Below, one piece after another: positions 23,636 through 32,969 of a stretch of 64,000 bases of DNA; within the stretch, counting starts at the first letter, position 1; every line of letters starts with the position of its first letter. The DNA comes from Devosia sp. XK-2 (GTDB lineage: Bacteria; Pseudomonadota; Alphaproteobacteria; Rhizobiales; Devosiaceae): assembly GCF_037113415.1 (NCBI RefSeq), contig NZ_CP146608.1, positions 3,505,001 through 3,569,000 on the forward strand, read 5' to 3'. The notes under the pieces were generated by a model. That model had not been told where the DNA came from. It ran no database searches and worked only from the letters and a program-made list of their open reading frames with translations. The translations under genes were made by a program, and so were the position numbers.

Positions 23636-25750
23636 TTACATCCCCATGCGCGCCAGCACCGCGAGCAGCAACAGGGCCACGATATTGGTGATCTTGATCA
23701 TCGGGTTGACGGCGGGACCCGCCGTGTCCTTGTAGGGGTCGCCGACGGTGTCGCCGGTGACCGAGGCCTTGTGCGCGTCGCTGCCCTTGTGGTGGGTGAC
23801 GCCATGGCTATCGGTAAAACCGTCCTCAAAGCTCTTTTTGGCATTGTCCCAGGCGCCGCCGCCCGCCGTCATCGAGATGGCGACGAAAAGGCCGGTGACG
23901 ATGACGCCCATGAGCATGGCGCCAAGCGAGGAGAAGGCATTGGCCTGGCCGGCAATCCAGAGGATGACGAGATAGACCACGATGGGTGAGAGCACCGGCA
24001 ACAGGCTCGGCACGATCATTTCCTTGATCGCGGCCTTGGTGAGCATATCGACGGCGCGGCCATAATCGGGCTTGTCGGTGCCGGCCATAATGCCCGGCTT
24101 TTCCTTGAATTGACGCCTGACTTCCACCACCACCGACTGGGCGGCACGGCCCACGGCCGTCATCGACATGCCGCCAAAGAGGAATGGCAGCAGCCCACCG
24201 AAGAGGAGGCCCACCACCACGTAAGGATTGGCGAGGTCGAAGCTGACGGTGAGGTCGGTGAAATAGTGCTTCAAATCCTCGGTATAGGCCGCGAACAGCA
24301 CCAGCGCCCCGAGGCCCGCCGAACCAATGGCATAGCCCTTGGTGACGGCCTTGGTTGTATTGCCGACCGCATCGAGCGCATCGGTATTGTGCCGGACGCT
24401 GTCATCAAGCCCTGCCATTTCGGCAATGCCGCCAGCATTATCCGTGACCGGACCGAAGGCGTCGAGCGCCACGATGATACCGGCCAGGGCCAGCATGGTG
24501 GCAACGGCCACCGCAATGCCGAAGAGCCCGGCCAGCGAATAGGTGACGATAATGCCGGCAATGATGGTGATGGCGGGAAGCGCCGTCGATTCCAGCGACA
24601 CGGCCAGGCCCTGGATGACATTGGTGCCGTGACCCGTCACCGAGGCTTCGGCAATCGAGTTCACCGGGCGCCGATTGGTGCCGGTGTAATATTCGGTGAT
24701 GACGATGATGAGCCCGGTAATGACCAGACCCACCACGCCGCACCAGAACAGCGACCAGGGGGTGAAGGTTTTCGAGGCGGTTTCAATGGCGACGTTCATA
24801 TCGCCGAACATCAGCCAGAGCACCGGCAGGAGCGCCACGAGCGAGAGCACACCGGTGGCGATGACGCCCTTATAGAGCGCCCCCATAATGTTGTTGTCCG
24901 AGCCGAGCTTGACGAAATAGGTGCCGATGATCGAGGTGACGACACAGGCCCCGCCAATGGCGAGCGGCAGCACCATGCCGATGAGCTTGAACGCATCGGG
25001 TAGGATGATGGCGGCCAGCACCATGGTGGCGACAATGGTCACCACATAGGTTTCAAACAGATCCGCCGCCATGCCGGCACAGTCCCCGACATTGTCGCCC
25101 ACATTGTCGGCGATTGTTGCGGGATTGCGCGGATCGTCCTCAGGAATGCCGGCCTCGACCTTGCCCACCATATCGCCGCCCACATCGGCACCCTTGGTGA
25201 AGATGCCACCGCCAAGACGGGCGAAGATGGAAATCAGCGAGGCACCGAAGCTCAGAGCAACCAGGGAATCGATGACGGTGCGGCTGGTGGGTTCAAACCC
25301 CATGCCGGTCAACACGATGAAATAGAGCGTGACGCCGAGCAGGCCCAGCCCCGCCACCAGCATGCCGGTGACCGCGCCCGACTTGAAGGCCAGGTCCAGC
25401 CCCTTGCCCAGCGAGCCGATTGCCGCCTGGGCTACCCGCACATTGGCGCGGACCGACACATTCATGCCGATGAAACCGGCTGCGCCCGAGAGCACCGCGC
25501 CGACGAGAAAGCCGATGGCTGCATAGATGCCCAGAAGAAAATAGGCGGCGACGAGGATGACCACGCCCACAATGGCGATGGTGGTATATTGCCGCTTGAG
25601 ATAGGCCGATGCGCCCTCCCGCACGGCGGCCGAGATTTCCTGCATGCGCGCCGACCCCGCATCGGCCTTGAGCAGGCCCTGGGTGGTCACCACGCCATAG
25701 ACGATAGAGAGGCCACCGCACACAACGATCAGCCAAAGTGCCAGATCCAT
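23636..25750 (-). CDS. hppA: Membrane-bound proton-translocating pyrophosphatase
   Basis: Couples pyrophosphate hydrolysis to proton pumping across the membrane. 704 residues with about 16 transmembrane helices. Substrate-binding loops are intact: [38 protein letters not shown] and [12 protein letters not shown], with C-terminal [20 protein letters not shown]. The motif [10 protein letters not shown] carries Lys at the position where K+-dependent enzymes have Ala (GNTTAA), so this should be a K+-independent H+ pump. The ribosome site GAGGGA upstream of the ATG can pair with CCCTC in a hairpin at 25758-25781. It is followed downstream by the HEPN-like gene. Confidence 0.97.
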   Translation of the reverse strand: MDLALWLIVVCGGLSIVYGVVTTQGLLKADAGSARMQEISAAVREGASAYLKRQYTTIAIVGVVILVAAYFLLGIYAAIGFLVGAVLSGAAGFIGMNVSVRANVRVAQAAIGSLGKGLDLAFKSGAVTGMLVAGLGLLGVTLYFIVLTGMGFEPTSRTVIDSLVALSFGASLISIFARLGGGIFTKGADVGGDMVGKVEAGIPEDDPRNPATIADNVGDNVGDCAGMAADLFETYVVTIVATMVLAAIILPDAFKLIGMVLPLAIGGACVVTSIIGTYFVKLGSDNNIMGALYKGVIATGVLSLVALLPVLWLMFGDMNVAIETASKTFTPWSLFWCGVVGLVITGLIIVITEYYTGTNRRPVNSIAEASVTGHGTNVIQGLAVSLESTALPAITIIAGIIVTYSLAGLFGIAVAVATMLALAGIIVALDAFGPVTDNAGGIAEMAGLDDSVRHNTDALDAVGNTTKAVTKGYAIGSAGLGALVLFAAYTEDLKHYFTDLTVSFDLANPYVVVGLLFGGLLPFLFGGMSMTAVGRAAQSVVVEVRRQFKEKPGIMAGTDKPDYGRAVDMLTKAAIKEMIVPSLLPVLSPIVVYLVILWIAGQANAFSSLGAMLMGVIVTGLFVAISMTAGGGAWDNAKKSFEDGFTDSHGVTHHKGSDAHKASVTGDTVGDPYKDTAGPAVNPMIKITNIVALLLLAVLARMGM

Positions 25751-25911
25751 AAGAAGTCCCTCGAAAAATTTCCTCCGAGGGCCCGCGCCGGTCCCGGCCG
25801 GGTCTTTAACGCCCGGTCCAATCCCCGCCCTCCATCGGGCCCCCTCTGGAACCGGAGCTTAGCGGGAATAATGGGTTAAGCAATGGTGATTGCGCTATTT
25901 TGTCGCGCCGG

Positions 25912-26232
25912 CTAGCCGGCAAGCGCCGTCAGACGCGCCAGCAGGTCAGGAGAAGTGCGGTCAATGGCAAGCGTCTTGAAGCGGCTGGTTTCCCCGCTGA
26001 CCAGGCTGATCGAGGATTTGGAGACGCCGAGCGCCTTGGCCAAAAGCGCGATGACCGCGGCATTGGCGCGGCCCTTGTCGGGCACTGCGGTAACGCGGAC
26101 GCGCAGCACCACCGAACCATCATCGCGACTTTCGGCGCCGTCAATCGCGTCGCGCCCGGCATTGGGCGTGACGCGGAGATAAAGCGTGAGGCCACTATCG
26201 GTGGGCCGCGCGAAACCGGGCCAATCGGCCAA
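25912..26232 (-). CDS. DUF167 family protein (YggU-like)
   Basis: 106 residues; the small alpha/beta DUF167/YggU fold, of unknown function. Typical elements are LTLYLRVTPNAGRDAIDG, VVLRVRVTAVPDKGRANAAV, and ALLAKALGVSKSSISLVSGE, ending with TSRFKTLAID. The basic KGxAN segment is the family hallmark. The start is 5 bp after the stop codon of the YggT gene on the same strand. YggT-YggU pairing is conserved across proteobacteria and supports both calls. Confidence 0.92.
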   Translation of the reverse strand: MADWPGFARPTDSGLTLYLRVTPNAGRDAIDGAESRDDGSVVLRVRVTAVPDKGRANAAVIALLAKALGVSKSSISLVSGETSRFKTLAIDRTSPDLLARLTALAG

Positions 26233-26237
26233 AATGG

Positions 26238-26540
26238 CTAGATCCCGGCACGGAGAACCGCTGGGTAGAGATAATAGCCGATGATCGACTGGATGAAGAA
26301 GATCAGAAGGAAGGCAATCAGCGGGCTGAGATCGAGGCCGGAAAAATTGGGCATGAAGCGGCGAATGGGCCTGAGCACCGGTTCGGTGAGCTGATTGAGC
26401 ACCTGCCAGACCGTGGCGACGAACTGATTGCGCGTATTAATGACATTGAACGAGATCAACCAGCTCATGATGATCATGATGAGCAGGACCCACCAATAGA
26501 GCTGGAGCAGGATCAGAATGATGTCGAGAACGGCGCGCAT
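26238..26540 (-). CDS. YggT family integral membrane protein
   Basis: 100-residue protein with two hydrophobic segments. The first, LDIILILLQLYWWVLLIMIIM, is near the N-terminus, and the second, LIAFLLIFFIQSIIGYYLYP, near the C-terminus. They are joined by the diagnostic loop LNQLTEPVLRPIRRFMP. YggT proteins are linked to osmotic or potassium homeostasis and to cell-division or SepF-like roles in some bacteria; the role here is not known. It is operonic with the downstream DUF167 gene. Confidence 0.92.
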   Translation of the reverse strand: MRAVLDIILILLQLYWWVLLIMIIMSWLISFNVINTRNQFVATVWQVLNQLTEPVLRPIRRFMPNFSGLDLSPLIAFLLIFFIQSIIGYYLYPAVLRAGI

Positions 26541-26918
26541 CTGCGTCTCCGGAACAAAGGGTCAGAATTATCTAGTGGCTGTGCGCCCTTGGGGCAAGTG
26601 CATGCGGGGCAAAGGGGAAAAGAGCCTGCCAATCGAGCATAGCTCTCTTGGCCTTCCCGCCTAATTTGGTCCATTGGAGCAAACTTGCCTATGGGGCAAG
26701 ACAGAAAGGGCCCTGCACCAAAAACGCGATGCAGGGCCCGAATGACTGACCGCCCGGTACGCAGAACTCTTCTAGCCGGGCCCGCTCACAAGTGCACAAA
26801 GCGTGCCAGTTTGCCGCGCCCGGAAAACCGGGATCAAAGATTAAACTATTGTGAATATTCGCATTTTGCGTCGATCACGGCTGACGCAAATTGCAAGAGG
26901 CATGCAGAATGCGAAAGC
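26541..26918. other. 378-bp gene-free gap between yggT and the DedA gene
   Basis: No coding sequence is supported. The gap contains two stem-loops: a strong one at 26708-26739 (listed separately) and a smaller CCCGG-AAAA-CCGGG near 26818-26832. An AT-rich patch around 26840-26880 could hold a promoter. The end next to yggT should carry the promoter of the yggT-DUF167 operon. The hairpins make a small RNA or a terminator for the DedA transcript possible. Confidence 0.6.
26708..26739 (-). terminator. Strong hairpin, possible terminator on the minus strand
   Basis: GGGCCCTGCA (26708-26717) pairs perfectly with TGCAGGGCCC (26730-26739), with a 12-base loop. Read on the minus strand it is followed by TTTCTGTCTT, a weak T-rich tail. 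It lies 180 bp beyond the stop of the DedA gene. It could end the DedA transcript or a separate small RNA. Confidence 0.5.
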
Positions 26919-27527
26919 CTAATCCGTCGCCCTTGTCGGCCGCCAGGTGATCACCCGGAACAGATAGATCAGCACCACCGCCGCCAGCACCACATAGCTG
27001 AGCGGATCGAGCACCACCTCGATCAGCTCATAATGCTCATGCAGGATATAGCCGGCCAGGGTGAGGAAGGTGTTCCAGACCAGCGCGCCGGCGGTCGACG
27101 CCAGGAGGAACAGCGGCAGCGGCATGGCGGCGAGCCCCGCGGGGATGGAAATCAGCGTGCGAATAATGGGCATCAATCGGCCAAACAACACGATAATGGG
27201 CCCGTAGCGGCGGAAAAACGCCACCGCGACGTCGATTTCTTCCGCATTCATGGTCATGAGCCGTCCATAGCGGTCCGCCAGCCAGCGCACGCGCGCGAGC
27301 CCAAAAAGGCGGCCGACGAAATACCAGGGCAACATGCCAACGACCGCGCCCAAGGTCGCGGTGGCGAGGACACCCGCCAGGTTGAGATCGCCATTGGCGG
27401 CGGCAAAGCCGGCAAAGGGAATGATGAGTTCGGACGGAATGGGCGGAAAGATCGATTCCGCCAGCATGACCAGGAATATGCCGACATAGCCGAGATCGGT
27501 GATGATCTGGATGATCCATTCGGTCAT
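26919..27527 (-). CDS. DedA family membrane protein
   Basis: 202-residue DedA/SNARE-associated family protein. DedA proteins are membrane transporters or lipid flippases for undecaprenyl phosphate and related lipids, with roles in membrane homeostasis. The pattern includes ITDLGYVGIFLVMLAESIFPP and IPSELIIPFAGFAA, with the conserved Glu and Pro of the re-entrant loop. FFRRYGPIIVLFGRLMPIIRTLISIPAG carries the conserved Arg residues, and further membrane helices follow. I chose ATG 27527; an upstream in-frame extension to 27671 is encoded by intergenic palindromic repeats and is not real protein. Confidence 0.93.
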   Translation of the reverse strand: MTEWIIQIITDLGYVGIFLVMLAESIFPPIPSELIIPFAGFAAANGDLNLAGVLATATLGAVVGMLPWYFVGRLFGLARVRWLADRYGRLMTMNAEEIDVAVAFFRRYGPIIVLFGRLMPIIRTLISIPAGLAAMPLPLFLLASTAGALVWNTFLTLAGYILHEHYELIEVVLDPLSYVVLAAVVLIYLFRVITWRPTRATD

Positions 27528-27560
27528 GGCTTGGCCACCGCCTTCTCGCTCGCGGCTCCA

Positions 27561-27662
27561 CCCCACCCTCATTCCCTCCCCATCAAGGGGAGGGAGGCGC
27601 AGGCATCGGCCTATCGGTTCCATCGTCTCCCTCCCCTTGTGGGGAGGGACCAAGGGTGGGGG
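27561..27662. repeat. Inverted pair of CTCCCC-type intergenic palindromes
   Basis: The left copy (27561-27597) runs from CCCCACCCTC to CCTCCCCATCAAGGGGAGG. The right copy (27627-27662) contains CTCCCCTTGTGGGGAG and ends GGGTGGGGG. The right copy read in reverse complement matches the left, so they form an inverted doublet with about 30 bp between. It occupies the gap between typA and the DedA gene. Confidence 0.75.
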
Positions 27663-27684
27663 TATCGGCAAACGCCGACTGACG

Positions 27685-29499
27685 TCAAGCCGACTTGGCG
27701 GCGCGGCTCATGCGCTTGCGATCATTGGGATCGAGCCAGATCTTGCGCAGGCGGATCGATTTGGGCGTCACCTCGACATATTCGTCTTCGGCGATATAGC
27801 CCAGCGATTGTTCCAGGGTCAGCTTTTTCGGCGTGGTCAGGCGCACCGCTTCGTCCTTGGAGGTGGTGCGGATATTGGTGAGCTGCTTGCCCTTGAGCGC
27901 GTTCACTTCGAGATCGTTCTCTCGATTGTGCTCGCCAATGATCATGCCTTCATAGATGTCGACGCCGGCATCGATCAGCATGGCGCCACGATCTTCGAGG
28001 TTCCACAAGGCATAGGCCACAGACTGGCCCGTGCCATTGGAGATCAGCACACCGGTGCGACGACCCGGCAGGTCGCCCTTATAGGGCACAAAGGAGTGGA
28101 ACAGGCGGTTGAAGATGGCGGTACCGCGGGTGTCCGAAAGGAGTTCGGGCTGGTAGCCGATCAGCGCGCGGGTGGGCACCAGCAGCTTGATGCGGGTACG
28201 GCCAACGCCGGAGGGACGCATATCGGTCAATTCGCCCTTGCGCTCGGTGAGCTTCTGCACCACGGCGCCGGTGAATTCGTCATCCACGTCGATGATGACT
28301 TCCTCGACCGGTTCCATGCGGACGCCGTTCTCTTCCTTGAACAGCACTTTGGGGCGTCCAATGGTCAGCTCGAACCCTTCGCGGCGCATATTTTCAATCA
28401 GGACGGCGAGTTGCAATTCACCACGGCCGGCCACGTCAAAGCTGTCATTGTCGTCGCCAGGCGTGACGCGGATGGCCACATTGCCCTCGGCTTCGCGCAT
28501 CAGCCGCTCGCGAATGACGCGGGACTGCACCTTGTCGCCCTCGCGGCCAGCCAACGGTCCGTCATTGATGCGGAAAGTCACCGAGAGGGTCGGCGGATCA
28601 ATCGGCTTGGCGGTAATCGGCTCGGAAACCGCAGGCGAACAGATAGTGTCGGCCACGGTCGAGGTTTCCAGACCTGCAATGGCGACGATGTCGCCCGCTT
28701 CGCCGATATCAATCGGCGCGCGTTCAAGGCCGCGGAAAGCCAGAACCTTGGAAACACGACCCTTTTCCACTTCCTTGCCCTCGCGATTGAGCGTGTGGAT
28801 CGGGTCGCCCGCCTTGACCGAACCAGAGGCAATGCGGCCGGTCAGAATGCGGCCCAAGAACGGATTGCGCTCGATGGTGGTAACCAGCATGCGGAAAGCG
28901 CCCTCTTCCACCTGCGGCTCGGGCACATGTTCCACGACCTTGTCGAGCAGCGGCGCCAGGGTTTCCTTGGGGCCGGCGGGGTCTTCGGCCATCCAGCCCT
29001 GCTTGGCCGAGCCGTAGAGCACCGGAAAATCGAGCTGCTCGGAGGTGGCATCGAGCGCGACGAACAGGTCAAAGACCTCATCGAGCACTTCCAGATGCCG
29101 CTCGTCGGACTTGTCGATCTTATTGATGGCAACGATGGGCCTCAGGCCCTGTGCCAGCGCCTTGCCGAGAACGAACTTGGTCTGCGGCATGGGGCCTTCC
29201 GCCGCATCGACCAGGATCACCACGCCATCGACCATGGACAGGATACGCTCCACTTCGCCGCCAAAGTCGGCGTGGCCGGGCGTGTCCACGATATTGATGC
29301 GGGTGTCCTTCCACATCAGCGAAGTCACTTTGGCCAGAATGGTAATGCCGCGCTCGCGCTCGATATCATTGCTGTCCATGGCGCGTTCTTCGACGCGTTC
29401 ATTCTCGCGGAACGAACCGGACTGCTTGAGCAGCACGTCGATCAGCGTGGTCTTGCCATGGTCAACGTGAGCGATGATGGCGATATTGCGCAGGGACAT
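27685..29499 (-). CDS. typA: Ribosome-associated translational GTPase TypA/BipA
   Basis: Translational GTPase that binds the 70S ribosome and is needed for 50S assembly and stress growth, especially at low temperature. About 604 residues, the family length. G motifs are intact: [10 protein letters not shown] (G1), [14 protein letters not shown] (G3) and NKIDK (G4). The C-terminal BipA-specific domain ([16 protein letters not shown], followed by [10 protein letters not shown]) is present. I chose ATG 29499 ([17 protein letters not shown]) because the family starts here. The in-frame region to 29676 encodes no conserved sequence. A 220-bp gap separates it from the VOC gene. Confidence 0.97.
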   Translation of the reverse strand: MSLRNIAIIAHVDHGKTTLIDVLLKQSGSFRENERVEERAMDSNDIERERGITILAKVTSLMWKDTRINIVDTPGHADFGGEVERILSMVDGVVILVDAAEGPMPQTKFVLGKALAQGLRPIVAINKIDKSDERHLEVLDEVFDLFVALDATSEQLDFPVLYGSAKQGWMAEDPAGPKETLAPLLDKVVEHVPEPQVEEGAFRMLVTTIERNPFLGRILTGRIASGSVKAGDPIHTLNREGKEVEKGRVSKVLAFRGLERAPIDIGEAGDIVAIAGLETSTVADTICSPAVSEPITAKPIDPPTLSVTFRINDGPLAGREGDKVQSRVIRERLMREAEGNVAIRVTPGDDNDSFDVAGRGELQLAVLIENMRREGFELTIGRPKVLFKEENGVRMEPVEEVIIDVDDEFTGAVVQKLTERKGELTDMRPSGVGRTRIKLLVPTRALIGYQPELLSDTRGTAIFNRLFHSFVPYKGDLPGRRTGVLISNGTGQSVAYALWNLEDRGAMLIDAGVDIYEGMIIGEHNRENDLEVNALKGKQLTNIRTTSKDEAVRLTTPKKLTLEQSLGYIAEDEYVEVTPKSIRLRKIWLDPNDRKRMSRAAKSA

Positions 29500-29675
29500 A
29501 TGTGGGTCAGGCCTCTTTGGCATGATCCCAATACCTTGGGCCGCGATAAGGGCGGCGACAAACGACTGAACCATGCAGGAATAAACACGGCACCCGGTCC
29601 GGAGGAAACCCGGTTTGGGCGCATTTGGCGCTGCCTTACAGGAGAACGGTGTTTTCCACAAGCGCAGGAGACGCA

Positions 29676-29700
29676 AGGCGGGGTTGCGAACACCCCGCCT
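29676..29700. terminator. Nine-bp perfect hairpin between typA and the VOC gene
   Basis: AGGCGGGGT (29676-29684) pairs with ACCCCGCCT (29692-29700) around a 7-base loop. There is no T run on either strand, so it may be a Rho-dependent or processing element at the 3' end of the sigma-VOC transcript. The rest of the 221-bp gap shows no gene. Confidence 0.4.
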
Positions 29701-29720
29701 CCGCCACGTAGCGGCGCTGA

Positions 29721-30104
29721 CTACTTCAACGATCGCGGCAAGTCCCCGGACTGCCAGAGCCCCAGACCAAAGCCGTCCGGATCCAGAAAATCGGCGCTCC
29801 AGCCGCCCGGCGCCTCGGAAACCGGGGTCACGATATTGACGCCCTGCAGGGCTAGGCCGGCCACCACATCGTCAATCCCGCCCTCTTCGAGTTCGAAGAC
29901 AATGGCCGGGCTTTCGCCCCGCCTTGCATCCATCTGAAAGAAAATGAGGTCAGGGCCGTTCTCGATACGGGCCTGCAGCCAGTAGGGTTCGGCGCCCTCT
30001 TGGCGCTCAAGCGCGAGCCCCAACGTTTCGGCGTAGAAGGCTTCGGTGCGGGCAATATCGCTGACATAGAAAACGATGCTGACATTTTTCGGCTTGAGTT
30101 TCAT
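29721..30104 (-). CDS. VOC-superfamily (glyoxalase/dioxygenase-like) protein
   Basis: 127 residues. The start VSIVFYVSDIARTEAFYAETLGL is the typical VOC-fold opening (strand then helix). It is followed by LIFFQMDARRGESPAIVFELE and the closing strand FLDPDGFGLGLWQ with the conserved DPDG turn. The family ranges from glyoxalases to dioxygenases and antibiotic-binding proteins; without all metal ligands checked I do not assign a reaction. It lies 30 bp downstream of an ECF-like sigma factor on the same strand and is probably its co-transcribed partner. Confidence 0.85.
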   Translation of the reverse strand: MKLKPKNVSIVFYVSDIARTEAFYAETLGLALERQEGAEPYWLQARIENGPDLIFFQMDARRGESPAIVFELEEGGIDDVVAGLALQGVNIVTPVSEAPGGWSADFLDPDGFGLGLWQSGDLPRSLK

Positions 30105-30134
30105 GGCGAGGTCCTTTCCGGTTTCGACATGAGC

Positions 30135-30731
30135 CTATTGCCGCCGGTCTGGATTTTGTGAGCGGCGCAGGAGAAATAAATGTCCGTCCGGGTCATGGCT
30201 GGCAAAGCGGCCGCCATGGCGGATCAAGGCCGGCAGGAGAGCATCGCGAATGCGGCCATAGGCAAGGTCCAGATGCAGCCCCGCCAATTCGTGCGGCGCC
30301 GCCAGGCCCTTGGCCACCAGATGGCGCTTGAGCGCAGAGACACGCTGCCGCAAGGCGGTATCGGGCAGATTGAGCAGATAAGAGATCTCGCGCCTATTGT
30401 GTCCGGTCAGAACCAGCGCCGCGAGGCTTCGGAGCGCCGGGGGTAACCCCGCCAATATCTCGGCCACGGGCACCTCATCGACCGGTGCCGCGCTCTGCCC
30501 GGCTTGCCAAAGGCTTTCGCGACGCGCGCGCCGCCGCGCGGCCCGCATATGCATGCGCGCCTTGTTGCGCACCACCACGCCAAGCCAGCGTGCGGTGCCG
30601 GCATCGGCAAGATCGATCCGGCCCTGTTCCACGGCCACCACCATGGCCTCCTGGACAAGGTCCTCGGCGTGATCCGCACCGGCTTCGCGACGGGCTATGG
30701 CGAGCAGACTGGCATGGAGCTCAATGCGCAT
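30135..30731 (-). CDS. ECF-type RNA polymerase sigma factor
   Basis: 198 residues. Sigma region 2 is represented by HAEDLVQEAMVVAVEQGRID and WLGVVVRNKARMHMR. Region 4 is represented by LPPALRSLAALVLTGHNRRE, then ISYLLNLPDTALRQRVSALKRHL. A short linker joins them. Beyond region 4 there is an unusual ~60-residue C-terminal extension ending HDPDGHLFLLRRSQNPDRR. There is no anti-sigma gene nearby; instead a VOC-fold protein follows. Extended ECF sigma factors without a classical anti-sigma exist, and the tail may take over the regulatory role. This is inference. It starts at the only available ATG, 43 bp from the end of the next GGDEF-EAL gene. Confidence 0.82.
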   Translation of the reverse strand: MRIELHASLLAIARREAGADHAEDLVQEAMVVAVEQGRIDLADAGTARWLGVVVRNKARMHMRAARRRARRESLWQAGQSAAPVDEVPVAEILAGLPPALRSLAALVLTGHNRREISYLLNLPDTALRQRVSALKRHLVAKGLAAPHELAGLHLDLAYGRIRDALLPALIRHGGRFASHDPDGHLFLLRRSQNPDRRQ

Positions 30732-30773
30732 GGCTGGACAGTGCCAGTGGCGGCAAGGCCCGGCAAGCGGGTT

Positions 30774-32900
30774 TCAGGATGCTTTGCGGTGGACGTTGAT
30801 CTTGGCTGTTTCCGAATGCAAGAGATTGGCCAGAGTGCTGGGCTGCAGCGGTGGAGAGAACAGGAAGCCCTGCACCTCCGAAACCCCCTGCTCACGCACC
30901 ATGGCCAGCTGTTCTTCGGTCTCCACGCCCTCGGCTGTGGTCGACATGCCCAGCGATTGCCCCAATCCGATCACCGCCCTGATAATGGCCTGACTGTCCA
31001 CGCGGCTGGTCAGGTCGCGCATGAAGGAGCGGTCAATCTTGATCTTGTCGAAGGGGAAAGAGCGCAGATAGCTCAGGGAGGAATAGCCGGTGCCAAAATC
31101 GTCCATGGAAATACGCACGCCCATGCTGCGCAATTCATGCAGCGCGCTAATCGTGCTCTCGCTATCGGCCAGAAGCAGGCTTTCGGTGATTTCGAGCTCC
31201 AACCGGGTGGGCTCCAATTGCGCCTCGGTCAAAGCAGCCCGGACCTGCCCCACCAGATCCTTGTGTCGGAACTGGACGGGCGAAAGATTGACCGCCACCC
31301 GCACATCCGCCGGCCAGGCGGCGGCCGTCTTGCAGGCCTCGTGCAGCACCCACTCCCCGATGGGCACGATCAACCCGGTTTCTTCGGCCACCGGAATGAA
31401 CTCGGCCGGCGAGACCGTGCGGTCGTCGTGATCCCAGCGCAGCAGCGCCTCGACACAGGTGACGCAGTTTTCCTCCAGCCCGAGCAGCGGCTGGTACATC
31501 AGCCGCAATTCCCCGCGCTGCATGGCCAATCGCAGGCCGGCCTCGATGGAGCGGCGCTGCTGCAATTCCGCATCCATGCCGGTTTCGAAGAAATGATAGG
31601 TGGATCGTCCCTCGGACTTGGCCTTGTAGAGGGCAAGGTCGGCATTCTTGACCAATTGGTCGGTGGTAATGCCATCGCCCGGACCGACCGCAATACCTAC
31701 CGAGACGCCGATCTCGATCTGCTGCCCGCCAATATTCATCGGCGTCCGCATGGCCTTGACGATACGGTCCGCCACCTTGGCCGCCTGATCGATGCTGTCG
31801 ATGGGCCGCAGCAGCAGGGCAAATTCGTCGCCGCCCAGCCGGGCCAGGAGATCGGTTTCCCGCGTCGTACCCCATAGACGCACTGCGGCCTGCTTGATCA
31901 CCTCATCGCCCACCGCATGACCAAGCGTGTCGTTGACGGCCTTGAAATGATCAAGGTCAATATAGAGCACCGCGGCCTTTTCCCCGCGTTTGAGCGCGGC
32001 TTCGGCCCGCGCCATCTGTTCGAGAAACTCGATCCGGTTGGGCAGGTCGGTTAGGGCATCATGCCGCGCCAGATGCTGAATGCGCGCTTCGGCCTGGCGC
32101 TGCTCGGTAATGTCCTCATGGGTGGAGACCCAGCCGCCATCCTTCATGGGATGGTGCTGCATCAGAATGGTGCGGTTGCTCAACTCATGGATATTCTTGC
32201 CATATTCGCGTCGGGCGATCACGTCGCGGCGCCAATTGATATAGTCTTCCTTGGTGCCGCCGGTCGACATACCGATATCGAACAGATGGGCAAGGATGTC
32301 TTCGAGCTGGGTGCCGGGCTTGAGCAATTGGATGGGCAGATTGTAAATGCGCGCATAGGGCTCGTTGCAGATCACCAACCGCCCGCGCGCATCCATCATG
32401 CAAAGGCCGATCGAGATATTGTTGACGGCAGCGTCCAGCCGGATGTTCTGCCGCTCCAGCTCCAGCTTACGCTTCTGCTGGCTTTCGGATCGGGCGATCT
32501 CGTCGGTCACGTCCTCATGCGTGACCACCCAACCCAATTGCTCGGAATAGACATGGGCCGTCTCGATAATGCGCCCGCCATGCACCACTTCCTGGGCCTT
32601 GTGGCGCGCACCGCCGCGATTGGCCAGCAATTGGCTGGTATAATGTTCGTAAAAGGCTTCGGGGCCCTCACCGGGATGGTTGCCCAGCCGCGCGGACAGA
32701 TGCACCACATCTTCCAGCGTCATCCCGCGATGGATGGCATCCTCAGAAAATCCGTAAAAGTCGCGATAATGCTTGTTCCACATGACGAGGCGGAACTGGG
32801 GCGACCAGACGCAAAAGCCATAGGGAATGCTTTCCAGCGCTGCATCAAGCAGCAGCTTTTCAGCCACTTCCCCCAGATTGTCCGCATCATCCGCGCGCAT
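30774..32900 (-). CDS. Double-PAS GGDEF-EAL cyclic-di-GMP protein, soluble
   Basis: About 708 residues with no transmembrane helices. Two PAS domains (ALESIPYGFCVWSPQFRLVM, residues ~20-130, and AVNNISIGLCMMDARGRLVI, ~150-260) precede a GGDEF domain. Its active site is RLGGDEFALLL and it has an intact inhibitory I-site RETD five residues upstream. A C-terminal EAL domain follows, with CVEALLRWDHD and DDFGTGYSSLSYLRSFPF, both intact. Unlike the protein at 7682 it can sense product by its I-site. I chose the ATG at 32900 because GGGAGG lies 4 bp upstream; an in-frame ATG at 32924 lacks such a site. The gene is divergent from no regulator and is likely monocistronic. Confidence 0.94.
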   Translation of the reverse strand: MRADDADNLGEVAEKLLLDAALESIPYGFCVWSPQFRLVMWNKHYRDFYGFSEDAIHRGMTLEDVVHLSARLGNHPGEGPEAFYEHYTSQLLANRGGARHKAQEVVHGGRIIETAHVYSEQLGWVVTHEDVTDEIARSESQQKRKLELERQNIRLDAAVNNISIGLCMMDARGRLVICNEPYARIYNLPIQLLKPGTQLEDILAHLFDIGMSTGGTKEDYINWRRDVIARREYGKNIHELSNRTILMQHHPMKDGGWVSTHEDITEQRQAEARIQHLARHDALTDLPNRIEFLEQMARAEAALKRGEKAAVLYIDLDHFKAVNDTLGHAVGDEVIKQAAVRLWGTTRETDLLARLGGDEFALLLRPIDSIDQAAKVADRIVKAMRTPMNIGGQQIEIGVSVGIAVGPGDGITTDQLVKNADLALYKAKSEGRSTYHFFETGMDAELQQRRSIEAGLRLAMQRGELRLMYQPLLGLEENCVTCVEALLRWDHDDRTVSPAEFIPVAEETGLIVPIGEWVLHEACKTAAAWPADVRVAVNLSPVQFRHKDLVGQVRAALTEAQLEPTRLELEITESLLLADSESTISALHELRSMGVRISMDDFGTGYSSLSYLRSFPFDKIKIDRSFMRDLTSRVDSQAIIRAVIGLGQSLGMSTTAEGVETEEQLAMVREQGVSEVQGFLFSPPLQPSTLANLLHSETAKINVHRKAS

Positions 32901-32969
32901 CGAACCTCCCGTCCAAAAGCCCAATTCACGACGCTGCGCGAACGGTAATGAGACCGGCTTAACGCGGGA

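Noticed and set aside
27528-27671. N-terminal extension of the DedA protein
   Set aside because: The extra 48 codons are encoded by an inverted pair of intergenic palindromes. The DedA fold begins at the ATG at 27527.
27499-29937. An 812-codon open frame antisense to typA
   Set aside because: It covers typA and neighbouring repeats, lacks family motifs, and is explained by the high third-position GC of typA.
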